DNA from: JAPLJC01 sp052326585 | GTDB taxonomy: Bacteria; Desulfobacterota; Desulfobaccia; Desulfobaccales; 0-14-0-80-60-11 | DNA length: 64,000 nt | Assembly: GCA_052326585.1 (NCBI GenBank) | Contig: JBKQLU010000063.1 | Location: forward strand, 1 to 64,000 | Direction: 5' to 3' | Part shown: positions 43,184-52,110 of the stretch, piece by piece | Layout: each line of letters starts with the position of its first letter | Numbering within the stretch: the first letter of the stretch is position 1 | Translations under genes and position numbers: made by a program | Notes under the pieces: model-generated | The model's database searches: none | What the model saw: the letters and a program-made list of their open reading frames with translations, nothing else | What the model was told of the DNA's origin: nothing

Positions 43184-44905
43184 ATGGAAATCGAAAACTT
43201 TTTTCCCGGCGGCAGCAATCTGACCTGGCAGGATTACGCGGTCCTCTTGGCGGTTCTGGCCCTGGTGATTTTTGTCGGCTTTTACTTTGGCAGAGGAGAG
43301 AAATCCACCGCGGACTTTTTCCTGGGGCGGAGAAAAATTCCGTGGTGGGCGGCCGGCTTTGCGTTTGTGGCGGCGGAAACCAGCGCCTTAACCCTGATCG
43401 CGGTTCCCGCCATCGCTTATACGGAAAACTGGGAATATGCCCAGTTTTTTATCGGCGATTTTCTGGCCCGGGTCGCGGTCGCCTTTCTGTTTATCCCGGC
43501 CTTTTACCGGTTTAACTGCACCTCGATTTATGAATTTTTAAGACATCGGTTCGGGCCGGAAACCCAAATCACCGGCTGTATCCTGTTTTTCATCACCCGT
43601 CTTTTTGCTTCCGGCGTCCGGCTGATGGCAGCCTGTCTGGCGGTGAGCATCTTGATCGGCTGGCCCATCTTGCCGACCATTTTGCTCTTTTCCTGCATCT
43701 GCATTCTCTATGTCGCCTGGGGCGGGATCAAGGCGATAGTCTGGACCAATGTGGTGCAGGGCCTGACCTACGTAATTGCGGGAGTGGTTGCCATCGCCTA
43801 CCTGCTCAGCCGCATTGACGGAGGCGTCGCGGCCGTGGCCGCCATTACCGGCGGCGCCGGCAAACTGAAGATTTTCAACTGGGGGCCGGGCCTAACGCCA
43901 TTCGCATCGGCAGCCTTCCTGAAGAGCCTCTTCTCTGACCCCAATATCTTTTTCCTGGCGACGCTGAACGGGTTTTTTGGATCCATGGCGGCCTTTGGGA
44001 CCGATCAGGAATCCATGCAGAGACTTCTGACCGTGGAAACGAGAAAAAAGAGTCAAAAAACGATGCTGCTGACCCCCGTGGGCAGTATTCTGATGATGCT
44101 CATCTTCCTCTCGGTGGGCGCTTGCCTGTATGCCTTTTATGCCCAGCACCCCGGCCTGCCTTTACCGGCAAAATTGGACAAGATCTTTCCCCATTTCATC
44201 AACCAGGCCATGCCCCCAGTGCTGCGCGGGCTGATGCTCTCGGCGCTGGTGATGGCGAGCCTGGACACGCCTTTAGGTTCTCTGACCACTTCATTTGTAA
44301 CGGACATCTATCGTCCAGTGATCTTTAAATCGGGAAATGAACGCCACTATCTGTTAATTTCCAGAAGTTGTGTGGTGATGTTTGGCATTATCCTGGCGTT
44401 CATTGCCTATTTTTTCAGCCATTTTGAAAAAATCCTCTGGCTCGCCTTTAAGATTGGCGGGGTCACTTACGGCTCTTTACTGGGAGTCTTCCTCCTCGGA
44501 CTGCTGACCAAAAGGCAATGCAACCGGCTCAATGTCGCGGCTATGGCACTGTCCGCCCTGGGAATGCTGGCTCTGTTGATCCTCTCCGAGAAGGGCATAT
44601 TCCCGTTGGGATGGACCTGGCTTTTGTTGATGGGCACCTCTTTGACCTTTGCGACCGGTTGGCTCTTTGGGAAAAGACCAGAGAGGGGGCCGCCGGCCGG
44701 CCCGCCCCAAACTGATCCTGGCTCTCGTCCCCAAGCCCCCCGGGGGAACGCCAGCGGCCTTGAAGGCCCCGGTTTGGGCTTTTTCGGCCAAACCGCAGGT
44801 CAGAAAACTACTCTTTCAGCCATTGGCGCCGGAGGCGCAGCATGTTTTGCCGGTCCGACTGGCAGACCACCTCCAGGACCGCGGCGTTTTTCAGATGATC
44901 GATGA
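43184..44905 (+). CDS. sodium:solute symporter (SSS family)
   Basis: A 573-residue sodium/solute symporter with about 13 spans. ADFFLGRRKIPWWAAGFAFVAAE (in parts) and the sugar-transporter-like GTDQESMQRLLTVETRKKSQ place it near the SGLT/sialic-acid group. The membrane region ends near residue 500. The last 70 residues are Pro/Gly-rich, look non-natural for this family, and overlap the next convergent gene by 98 bases; a lost stop or frameshift near 44690 is possible. No Shine-Dalgarno motif precedes the ATG, so the mRNA may be leaderless. A sugar or amino sugar substrate for the neighbouring GH3 enzyme is a reasonable guess. Confidence 0.82.
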   Translation: MEIENFFPGGSNLTWQDYAVLLAVLALVIFVGFYFGRGEKSTADFFLGRRKIPWWAAGFAFVAAETSALTLIAVPAIAYTENWEYAQFFIGDFLARVAVAFLFIPAFYRFNCTSIYEFLRHRFGPETQITGCILFFITRLFASGVRLMAACLAVSILIGWPILPTILLFSCICILYVAWGGIKAIVWTNVVQGLTYVIAGVVAIAYLLSRIDGGVAAVAAITGGAGKLKIFNWGPGLTPFASAAFLKSLFSDPNIFFLATLNGFFGSMAAFGTDQESMQRLLTVETRKKSQKTMLLTPVGSILMMLIFLSVGACLYAFYAQHPGLPLPAKLDKIFPHFINQAMPPVLRGLMLSALVMASLDTPLGSLTTSFVTDIYRPVIFKSGNERHYLLISRSCVVMFGIILAFIAYFFSHFEKILWLAFKIGGVTYGSLLGVFLLGLLTKRQCNRLNVAAMALSALGMLALLILSEKGIFPLGWTWLLLMGTSLTFATGWLFGKRPERGPPAGPPQTDPGSRPQAPRGNASGLEGPGLGFFGQTAGQKTTLSAIGAGGAACFAGPTGRPPPGPRRFSDDR

Positions 44906-45758
44906 TCTCCCGGCGGCGCGCCGCGGACCTAGGGGGCCAGTCCTCCTCCCAGAAGGGCTCCCCGGCGGTGGCCGCCAGCCATTCGACCAGTTGTTGGGTC
45001 CGGGATTCGGGGAGCCCAGCCGGGGCCAGGGCCAGGTCCATCTGGCGCGTAAGGCCCATTAGCCTCACCTTCAGGAAGGCGTCCGCCAGACGGTAGCGCA
45101 CCGCCGCCGACCTCCTGCCGTTATGGAGCAATAACCCGGCCTCCTGTAATTTCTGCAGGTATTCCCAAGCGGTCTTGCCATCGATGTCGAAGTCTTGGGC
45201 CAGGTCCTTCACCCGAAACCAGCGGCCCCGGGTGCGTTGCAGAAAATCTTGCAGGCCCTCCGGATGGAGTTTGCGCTGGGGCCGGTGGGGCAGGATCTCG
45301 CGGCCCGTCTTCTCCAGCCACTCCTTAAGGCCGCCCCGGCGCACCGGGGTTGGGGAAGAGGCACCGGCGGCGCCTCCCCCGCCGCCCGGGAAGGGACCGG
45401 GCCGCGGCACTTCCGGCGGCGGCGCCGGGGCTGGCATCAGGGGATAGTAGAAGGGGAACCACTGGTCCAGGCGGTGCAGCAGGGCCCGGAAGCGGTCCAG
45501 GGTGATGCGCCCGGACAAGAGCGCCACCAGGGAATCTCCCAGCCGGAACTTGATGTGTCGGCGACGGTCTTGGAGATCGCCGGACCAGGGCGTGGTCTCC
45601 AGGGCTAGCTGCAGCATCAGGCCGGCCACCATGGCCCGCTCCAGCCTCTCTCCTTCCGGGAGCGCCCCATCCTGGCCGCCGCCTGGGGCAGGAGTCGTCC
45701 AATAGCCCGGCATCATCCGCCGATCCGTTAGCCGGTGGTTTTTTTTCCAGGCCGCCAT
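44808..45758 (-). CDS. hypothetical protein with C-terminal winged-helix-like domain
   Basis: No named family was recognised. The 316-residue sequence has a conserved-looking front part (about 40-115, ending DQWFPFYYPLM), a Pro/Gly-rich linker (about 110-145) and a later segment resembling a winged helix: RGRWFRVKDLAQDFDIDGKT followed by AWEYLQKLQEAGLLLHNGRR. It may bind nucleic acid. The ATG at 45758 is preceded by GGGG; a TTG four codons upstream is also possible. Its 3' end overlaps the tail of the convergent symporter gene by 98 bases. Confidence 0.6.
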   Translation of the reverse strand: MAAWKKNHRLTDRRMMPGYWTTPAPGGGQDGALPEGERLERAMVAGLMLQLALETTPWSGDLQDRRRHIKFRLGDSLVALLSGRITLDRFRALLHRLDQWFPFYYPLMPAPAPPPEVPRPGPFPGGGGGAAGASSPTPVRRGGLKEWLEKTGREILPHRPQRKLHPEGLQDFLQRTRGRWFRVKDLAQDFDIDGKTAWEYLQKLQEAGLLLHNGRRSAAVRYRLADAFLKVRLMGLTRQMDLALAPAGLPESRTQQLVEWLAATAGEPFWEEDWPPRSAARRREIIDHLKNAAVLEVVCQSDRQNMLRLRRQWLKE

Positions 45759-45990
45759 CCCCCGGCCCAACTGGCGGTTTCCCAGAGACGCGGCATTGTG
45801 CGGCGCGCCTCGCTAGGAGGCAAGATGCGGACCCGGAAGATTGAATGGCTAACTTGTAGTAATAATTACATAAAAAATGGCGAAGTCCACATCTTGGAGG
45901 GGGGGGTGTCCTGCGGGGTCCCATAACCTGTCCCGGGACCCGCAGAGGTCGGGCCCCGGTAAGCCTGTTTTCCGTTTCCCGTCTCTGTAC

Positions 45991-46011
45991 GGGCGGGCTT
46001 TAAACCCGCCC
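45991..46011. repeat. GGGCGGG...CCCGCCC palindromic repeat
   Basis: GGGCGGG (45991-45997) and CCCGCCC (46005-46011) flank CTTTAAA. It matches the element at 48884-48907 and arms of those near 2630, 9500 and 12652. It lies just after the 3' end of the desaturase-family gene and could also act as transcript-end structure. Confidence 0.5.
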
Positions 46012-46037
46012 CGCCTGATCCGGTTTGAGGCGGGCCG

Positions 46038-46904
46038 TTACTCCAGCATGGCGCTCTCGGGGATTTCCGGGGAATAACGCCGCCGGGCCGCCTTGCCGCT
46101 GGGGAAGCGCCAGTAGGAGCGTTGGCGCAAAATGGGGAGTTTAAGCAGGTGGGCCAGGCGGTTGTCCGAGGGCCTGAGATAAGCGGGCACCCCGATAACT
46201 ACCTCGGCCTGCGGGACATTGAGCCGGAGGCTCGAGTTGAGCCGGTCCCAGCAACTGAAGACCACGGAATAGTTGGAGTTGGTCTCGGGGCCGACGGCCG
46301 AATGATGGATGCCGTGCATGCGCGGGGTGACCAGAACCTTATTCAACGGCCGCTCCAGGGCCAGGGGCAGGCGGACATTGCTGTGGTGGAACATGGTGGC
46401 GCAGTTGAAGAGGAACTCGTAGAGAAGATAAGTGGCGGGTGAAACCCCGAGCAGGCCCACCTGCAAGACCCGGAAGGGGGTGGAATAGATGACTTCCCCG
46501 AAATGGAAGCGGAAGGAAGTGGTTACGTCCATGTCCGGGTCCACGTGATGGACGTTGTGAAAACGCCACAGAAGGGGGTGGAGGTGGTTGAAGCGGTGCC
46601 AATAGTAGAAGGTGAGATCCAGCCAGAGGATCCCCACCGCGGCCTGCGCCCAGGGTGACCGGGGCAGGAGGAGGCGCGAGAGCCCGAAGGAATGGTCCTG
46701 GGCCCAAAACGCCAGGCCCAGGGCCGCGGCCCGGACGCTTAAGGTCCCGGCGGCAAAACCCAGGGCGGTGAAGCAGAAGTTGACCGCGAAGCGCGGCCCG
46801 CGCCGGCGTTTGCGGCGGCGCAAGGGAGCCCCAAAGGTCTCCAGGACCAGGAGCAGCGCAAAGGCTGCCACCATCAAGGGGGTGAACAACTTGGAGATGG
46901 GCAT
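46038..46904 (-). CDS. sterol desaturase / fatty acid hydroxylase family protein
   Basis: A membrane di-iron oxygenase-type protein of about 288 residues. The histidine boxes are HRFNH, HNVHH, HHSN and HGIHHS, in the order and spacing of the family, between four hydrophobic segments. Such enzymes hydroxylate or desaturate lipids using oxygen, which is notable in a presumed anaerobe. The start is uncertain: ATG at 46904 lies 12 bases after GGAGG, while ATG at 46916 touches it directly. The longer frame to 47255 runs through recO antisense composition and is rejected. It lies 107 bases downstream of recO on the same strand. Confidence 0.85.
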   Translation of the reverse strand: MPISKLFTPLMVAAFALLLVLETFGAPLRRRKRRRGPRFAVNFCFTALGFAAGTLSVRAAALGLAFWAQDHSFGLSRLLLPRSPWAQAAVGILWLDLTFYYWHRFNHLHPLLWRFHNVHHVDPDMDVTTSFRFHFGEVIYSTPFRVLQVGLLGVSPATYLLYEFLFNCATMFHHSNVRLPLALERPLNKVLVTPRMHGIHHSAVGPETNSNYSVVFSCWDRLNSSLRLNVPQAEVVIGVPAYLRPSDNRLAHLLKLPILRQRSYWRFPSGKAARRRYSPEIPESAMLE

Positions 46905-47011
46905 GGGCAGATCCATCCTCCGCTCAGGTAAAAAAAATTTCCCCGGGGTTACCCGGAAGATCACTTGGCAAGATCGGCCCCACTCCCAGGCGTCCGGGCG
47001 CTCCGGGGTAC

Positions 47012-47785
47012 TCAGGGCTCCCGCCGGCCCGGGGCCGTCACCTTCTCCCAGAAGGACCAGGATTTTAGGGGCCGTCCCAGGCATTGGAGCAGGAAGGCCT
47101 TGAATACCGCCAGGCTCTGGTCCCGCTGCAGCCCGGGGAAGCGGAGGCGGTCCAATTTTTCCCGATCCATCCCCTGGGCCAGCTGCAGCAGTTTCCAGGT
47201 CCCCGGGCTCATGGGGAGCAAGGGACCGGGCGCCCCGCGGCGGCAGGCGCCGCACAGGACCCCGCCCCGGGGGATGCTGAAATTAAGCGGCGGGGCCGGC
47301 TCCCGGCCGCAACCCGGACACCGGTCCAGGCGGGGGCCGTAGCCCCCCAGGGTGAGAAGGCGCAGCAGAAAAGCGGGCAGCAGCGAATCCGGAGGTGTGT
47401 CGCCCTGATTCAGCAGGTCCAGGGCTGCCTCCAGGGTGGCAAAGATCTCGCCGATGGCCTCCGGGGGCCCGGACAGCCACCCCGCCGCTTCGGCCAGCAC
47501 CGCGGCCGCCCCCAGGCGGGGCAGATCCCGGCGCAGCAAGGGAAACGACCGCAGCAGTTCACCTTTCTGCAAGAACTCCAGATCCTGGCGGTGCCGGGAA
47601 GATAAGAAGAAGACCACCCGGCTCAGGGGCTCCAGGCAGTGGGCAAAACGGCGCCGGCTTTTTCTGGCGTGTTTGGCGATGCCGGTGAGGCGTCCCTGCC
47701 CGGGGGTAAGGAAGGTCACCAGCAGGTCGGCTTCGCCGTATTCCCGCACCGTCAGAACAATAGCCGGAGTCTGGGGTTCGCTCAT
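47012..47785 (-). CDS. recO: DNA repair protein RecO
   Basis: A 257-residue RecF-pathway mediator that loads RecA and anneals SSB-coated DNA. It has the N-terminal OB-fold start IVLTVREYGEADLLVTFLTP and GRLTGIAKHARKSRRRFAHC, and the four-cysteine zinc site RCPGCGREPAPP with VLCGACRRG. GCGGAGCGAGACTGC precedes the ATG at 47785; an upstream in-frame ATG adds 20 residues without a ribosome site. Confidence 0.93.
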   Translation of the reverse strand: MSEPQTPAIVLTVREYGEADLLVTFLTPGQGRLTGIAKHARKSRRRFAHCLEPLSRVVFFLSSRHRQDLEFLQKGELLRSFPLLRRDLPRLGAAAVLAEAAGWLSGPPEAIGEIFATLEAALDLLNQGDTPPDSLLPAFLLRLLTLGGYGPRLDRCPGCGREPAPPLNFSIPRGGVLCGACRRGAPGPLLPMSPGTWKLLQLAQGMDREKLDRLRFPGLQRDQSLAVFKAFLLQCLGRPLKSWSFWEKVTAPGRREP

Positions 47786-48283
47786 GCAGTCTCGCTCCGC
47801 GGGCGGCCGCTGGCCGCCGTCATTCGCCATGGCCGTGGGGTGCAAATAAGGGGGGATCGGTATTTAACCCTCCTATTATTAAATGAGTCTAATTCAATAA
47901 ATCGAGTTTCGCACCAGGTATTAATGGAAGCAGAAAGAGATTCGACTAAAAATGGCTTACCGGGTCCCCGAAGGTGTGCCGCCCATTCCGGCCGGCACAC
48001 TTCCCTGGGGGAGTGGGAATATAACCGGAACCCCTTACCGGCTTCCGTTGATAACTGACTACATAGCCCGGAGGCCCAGGCTGCCTGCTTCAGGTAGCCT
48101 GGGTGACCCGGCCGCACTCTGTCACGGGGCAAAGTTGGGTCAAGAAGCGCTGCTGCGCAACTAGGCAATAATACCTGCATCGAAATGAATATTTTTACCT
48201 ATATAACTTTAGGCGAAAAGATGATTATAGTATCAGCAAAGTCACAGGTCTAGTGGCAACATGCTGGACAAAGGGGGAGACTG
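47786..48283. other. intergenic region recO / receiver gene
   Basis: This 498-base gap contains no supported gene. It holds an inverted repeat GTGTGCCG (47974-47981)/CGGCACAC (47993-48000) that may be a transcript-end hairpin or repeat element. AT-rich patches at 47870-47950 and 48180-48240 could contain promoters for the divergent flanking genes. Confidence 0.5.
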
Positions 48284-48700
48284 ATGCGATCGGGAAAATC
48301 ACGCCAGTATAAAATTCTTCTGGTGGATGACTATCCGCCGGTGCGCCGGATGGTCAAGGCCCTTATCGAGTCTAACCCGGAATTTCTGGTGGTGGGCGAA
48401 CTGAGCGATGGCGCGGCACTCATGAAATCCTTGGAGAAGTCTGCGGCGCAAATGGTAATCCTGGATATTTCCATGCCTTTCATGAGCGGCATCGAGGCCA
48501 CCAGGAGGGTCAAGGAGGACCACCCGGAGGTCAAGGTCCTGATACTCTCCATCCACAACTATAAAGAGTACGTGGAGCGGGCCCTGTCCGCCGGGGCCGA
48601 AGGCTACCTGCTCAAAGAGCAAGCCGGAGATGAGCTATTGCCCGCCATCACTTCCCTGAGGGCCGGCCAGAGCTATATCTCTTCCCACTTTTTGAGCTAG
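48284..48700 (+). CDS. stand-alone response-regulator receiver protein
   Basis: A 138-residue CheY-like receiver. The acidic pocket and start ILLVDDYPPVRRMV, the phospho-acceptor in MVILDISMPFMSG (Asp about 61), the Ser in ILSIHNYKEYVERAL and the Lys in YLLKEQAGDEL are all present. The sequence is NarL-like and ends GQSYISSHFLS, just where a NarL HTH domain would start, so it lacks an output domain. GGGGGAGACTG precedes the ATG. No histidine kinase gene is nearby. Confidence 0.88.
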   Translation: MRSGKSRQYKILLVDDYPPVRRMVKALIESNPEFLVVGELSDGAALMKSLEKSAAQMVILDISMPFMSGIEATRRVKEDHPEVKVLILSIHNYKEYVERALSAGAEGYLLKEQAGDELLPAITSLRAGQSYISSHFLS

Positions 48701-48883
48701 CATTCAACCGCTGCCCCGGCTTAGAACTATCCCCGCGCACCTCTTCAGGGACCCGTTTCACCCTCAGTCCTCCTTAAAAAGCCGTTATCTCATGGACCGC
48801 TCTCATTCAGACCAGATCCGGCCTGAGGCCTGTCAGGGAGGCCTCCACTTCCTGTACGCGCCCCCTGCGAAATGGGGGCAGTA

Positions 48884-48907
48884 GGGGCGGGTTTTAAACC
48901 CGTCCCC
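48884..48907. repeat. GGGGCGGGTTT palindromic repeat
   Basis: GGGGCGGGTTT is followed by TAAACCCGTCCCC, a near-perfect palindrome located between the convergent receiver and cusA genes. It belongs to the same group as 45991-46011 and could serve as a bidirectional transcript end. Confidence 0.5.
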
Positions 48908-48936
48908 ACCAGGTGGACCTCCAGGTCGCCCCGGCC

Positions 48937-51900
48937 TTAATCGAGGAGTTCTTTGCCCAGAGCGGCTCTGTTCAGGTGGCGCAAATCAGTATGCCATTTC
49001 CAGAGCACGTAAATGGCAGGGTAGATGAACAGTTCCAGGAAAAATGAGGTGACGACGCCTCCCACCATGGGGGCGGCGATGCGCTTCATGGCCTCGGAGC
49101 CGGCGCCGTGGCCGTGCAGCAGGGGGAGCAGGCCCATAAGGATGGCCAGCACCGTCATCAGCTTGGGGCGCAGCCGCTGCACCGCCCCTTCCATGACCGC
49201 GTCCTCCAGGTCACGGTAGGAGTTGAGCCTGCCGTCGTCCCGGTGGCGCTGATAGGCCAGATCCAGGTAGAGGAGCATCACCACCCCGGTTTCGGCGTCC
49301 AATCCGGCCAGGGCGATGAGCCCCACCACCACCGCCAGGCTCAGGTGGTAGCCCAAGATGAAGAGCAGCCAGATGGCCCCCACCAGGGAGAAGGGCACCG
49401 CCAGGAGCACGATTAAGACCTTGGCGAGGGAGGCGGTGTTGACGTAAAGAATGAGAAAGATGACCGCCAGGGTGATGGGGATGATGACTTGCAGGCGCTG
49501 CCGGGCCTGTTCCATGTATTCGAACTGGCCGCTCCAGATGTAATTGTAGCCCGGAGGCAGCTTCAGCCGGTCGCTAATGGCTTTTTTGGCCTTGGCGATG
49601 TAACTGCCCACGTCAATATCCCTAATGTCCACGTAGAGCCAGGCGGCACGCCGGGCGTTTTCACTGCGGATCATGTCAGGGCCCTGGTGGACCTTGATGT
49701 CCGCCACCTGCTCCATGGGCACCTGCACGCCGCTCATGGTGGGGATGAGGATGCGGCGCAGGGCCGGGAGGTCTTCCCGGTAATTCTCGAAATAGCGCAG
49801 GTTGACGGGGTAGCGCTCCAGCCCCTCCACCGTCTGGGTGATATTCTCCCCTCCCAGGGCGGTGGCGATGACCTCCTGGACGTCCCCCACGGTGAGGCCG
49901 TAGCGGGCCGCTTCCAGGCGGTTGATGGCGAAATCGAGATAATAGCCGCCGGTGACGCGCTCCGCAAAGGCGCTGGCAGTCTCCGGCAGGCCCTTGAAAA
50001 TCGCTTCCGCCTCGGTGGCCAGGCGGTTAAGCACCGAAAGATCAGGGCCCATGATCTTGAAGCCCACCGGGGTCTTGATGCCGGTGGACAGCATGTCGAT
50101 GCGGATCATGATGGGATAGCCCCAGGAATTGGTCAGGCCCGGGAATTTCACCGCCTGATCCATCTCCTGGATGAGGCGTTCCGTGGTCATACCGGGAGGC
50201 CACTCTTTGGGGTCCTTGAGACGGATGGTGGTCTCGAGCATACTCAGGGGCGCCGGATCGGTAGCGGTCTCGGCCCGGCCGGCCTTGCCGAAGACATACT
50301 CCACCTCGGGGAATTTACGGATGATCCGGTCTGTCTGTTGCAGGATGTTTTTGGCTTCGGTGACGGAGAGGCCCGGCATGGTGGTGGGCATGTAGAGCAA
50401 GTCTCCCTCATCTATGGGGGGCATGAATTCCGAGCCCAGCCTGGAGAAGGGATAGATGGTGAGGCCCACCAGCACCACCGCCAGGATGATGGCAATGACC
50501 GGGATCCTGAGCACCGCCTTCAGGGCGGGGTGATAGATGGACATGGTAAATCGGTTCAGCGGATTCCGGGACTCCGCCGGAATCCGGCCCCTGAGGAAGG
50601 TGGTCATCATGATCGGCACCAGGGTCACCGCCAGGATGGAGGCCGCGGCCATGGCGAAGGTCTTGGTGTAAGCCAGAGGCTTGAAGAGACGCCCGGATTG
50701 GCCGCTCAAGGCGAAGATGGGGAGGAATGAGACGGTGATCACCAGCAGGGAGAAGAAGAGGGATGGCCCCACTTCCTTGGCGGCCTCCAGGATCACCGAC
50801 TGCCGCGAGGCGCCCGGCGGCGCGTGTTCGATGTGCTTGTGGGCGTTCTCAATCATGATCACCGCGGCGTCCACCATCACCCCGATGGCCAGGGCGATGC
50901 CGCCCAGGCTCATGATGTTGGCGCTGATGCCGGCCTGGTACATGATGGCTAAAGAGATCAGCACCCCCAGGGGCAGGGTGGCGATGGCCACCAGCGAGCT
51001 GCGGAAGTGCATCAAGAAGATGATGCACACCAGGGCCACCACCGCGATCTCTTCCAGGAGTTTCTCTTTCAGGTTGGTAACCGCCCGGTTGATGAGGGCG
51101 CTGCGGTCATAAGCCGTAACCAGGCGTACTCCCGGGGGCAGCCCGGCCTTGAGTTCCTCCAGCTTTTCCTTGATGCCGTCGATTACCGTCCGGGCGTTGG
51201 CCCCGAACCGGGCCACCACGATGCCGCCCACCACCTCGCCGGTGCCGTTGGCTTCGGTGAGGCCGCGACGCATTTCCGGACCGAGCCGCACCAAAGCCAC
51301 ATCCTTGAGCAGGACGGGGACGCCGTTCTTATCCGCGCCCACCACGATGTTTTCCACGTCCCGGATGCCCTTGATATAGCCAAGGCCCCGCACCATATAC
51401 TCGGTTTCGGCATGTTCCACCACCCGGCCGCCAACGTCCTGATTGGACGACTGGATGGCCTGCTTCACCTTGGCAAGGGGAATGCCATAAGAGGCCAGGG
51501 TGTTGGGATTGACCACCACCTGGTACTGTTTGACAAAACCGCCCACCGAGGCCACTTCGGAAACCCCCGGCACTTTTTGCAACTGATAGCGCAGGTACCA
51601 GTCCTGGATGGAGCGCAACTGGGCCAGATCGTGCTGGCCGCTGGGGTCTTCCAGGGCGTACTCGTAAACCCAGCCCACCCCGGTGGCGTCGGGGCCCAGG
51701 GCCGGGGTGACGCCGGGCGGCAATTTTCCCGCGACATAATTGAGGTATTCCAGGACCCGGGAGCGGGCCCAGTAGATGTCGGTGCCGTCTTCGAAGATGA
51801 TATAGACGAAGGAGGTCCCGAATTGGGAGAGCCCGCGCACCACCTTGGCCTTCGGCACCGCCAGCATGGCGGTGGCCAGCGGGTAGGTCACCTGGTCTTC

Positions 51901-52083
51901 CACGGTCTCCGGCGCCTGTCCCGGAAACTCGGTGTAGACAATGACCTGGACGTCGGAGAGGTCGGGAATGGCGTCCACCGGCAGATTATACGAGGCATAG
52001 ATGGCAAAGAGGGTGACGATGACGCTGATCAGCACCACCAGAAAGCGATTATGGACGGCGTAGTCGATGAGGCGAGCTATCAT
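48937..52083 (-). CDS. cusA: CusA/CzcA-family RND efflux pump (copper/silver)
   Basis: A 1048-residue proton-driven heavy-metal RND transporter with 12 spans and two large periplasmic loops. Family features include the N-terminal DAIPDLSDVQVIVYTEFPGQ, the GGIALAIGVMVDAAVIMIEN proton-relay helix and a second half ending LAGLDAETGVVMLLYLDLA. The segment IRIDMLSTGIKTPVGFKI matches the CusA metal-binding Met region (Met equivalent to M672), supporting Cu(I)/Ag(I) over zinc. It is the last gene of a cusC-cusB-cusA operon, 27 bases after cusB. Confidence 0.93.
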   Translation of the reverse strand: MIARLIDYAVHNRFLVVLISVIVTLFAIYASYNLPVDAIPDLSDVQVIVYTEFPGQAPETVEDQVTYPLATAMLAVPKAKVVRGLSQFGTSFVYIIFEDGTDIYWARSRVLEYLNYVAGKLPPGVTPALGPDATGVGWVYEYALEDPSGQHDLAQLRSIQDWYLRYQLQKVPGVSEVASVGGFVKQYQVVVNPNTLASYGIPLAKVKQAIQSSNQDVGGRVVEHAETEYMVRGLGYIKGIRDVENIVVGADKNGVPVLLKDVALVRLGPEMRRGLTEANGTGEVVGGIVVARFGANARTVIDGIKEKLEELKAGLPPGVRLVTAYDRSALINRAVTNLKEKLLEEIAVVALVCIIFLMHFRSSLVAIATLPLGVLISLAIMYQAGISANIMSLGGIALAIGVMVDAAVIMIENAHKHIEHAPPGASRQSVILEAAKEVGPSLFFSLLVITVSFLPIFALSGQSGRLFKPLAYTKTFAMAAASILAVTLVPIMMTTFLRGRIPAESRNPLNRFTMSIYHPALKAVLRIPVIAIILAVVLVGLTIYPFSRLGSEFMPPIDEGDLLYMPTTMPGLSVTEAKNILQQTDRIIRKFPEVEYVFGKAGRAETATDPAPLSMLETTIRLKDPKEWPPGMTTERLIQEMDQAVKFPGLTNSWGYPIMIRIDMLSTGIKTPVGFKIMGPDLSVLNRLATEAEAIFKGLPETASAFAERVTGGYYLDFAINRLEAARYGLTVGDVQEVIATALGGENITQTVEGLERYPVNLRYFENYREDLPALRRILIPTMSGVQVPMEQVADIKVHQGPDMIRSENARRAAWLYVDIRDIDVGSYIAKAKKAISDRLKLPPGYNYIWSGQFEYMEQARQRLQVIIPITLAVIFLILYVNTASLAKVLIVLLAVPFSLVGAIWLLFILGYHLSLAVVVGLIALAGLDAETGVVMLLYLDLAYQRHRDDGRLNSYRDLEDAVMEGAVQRLRPKLMTVLAILMGLLPLLHGHGAGSEAMKRIAAPMVGGVVTSFFLELFIYPAIYVLWKWHTDLRHLNRAALGKELLD

Positions 52084-52110
52084 GGGATTTCCTGGTGCCT
52101 GGTTCCCCGG

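Noticed and set aside
47782..48180. A 132-residue minus-strand frame in the recO/receiver gap
   Set aside because: It crosses a palindromic repeat, has no ribosome site and no recognisable motif.
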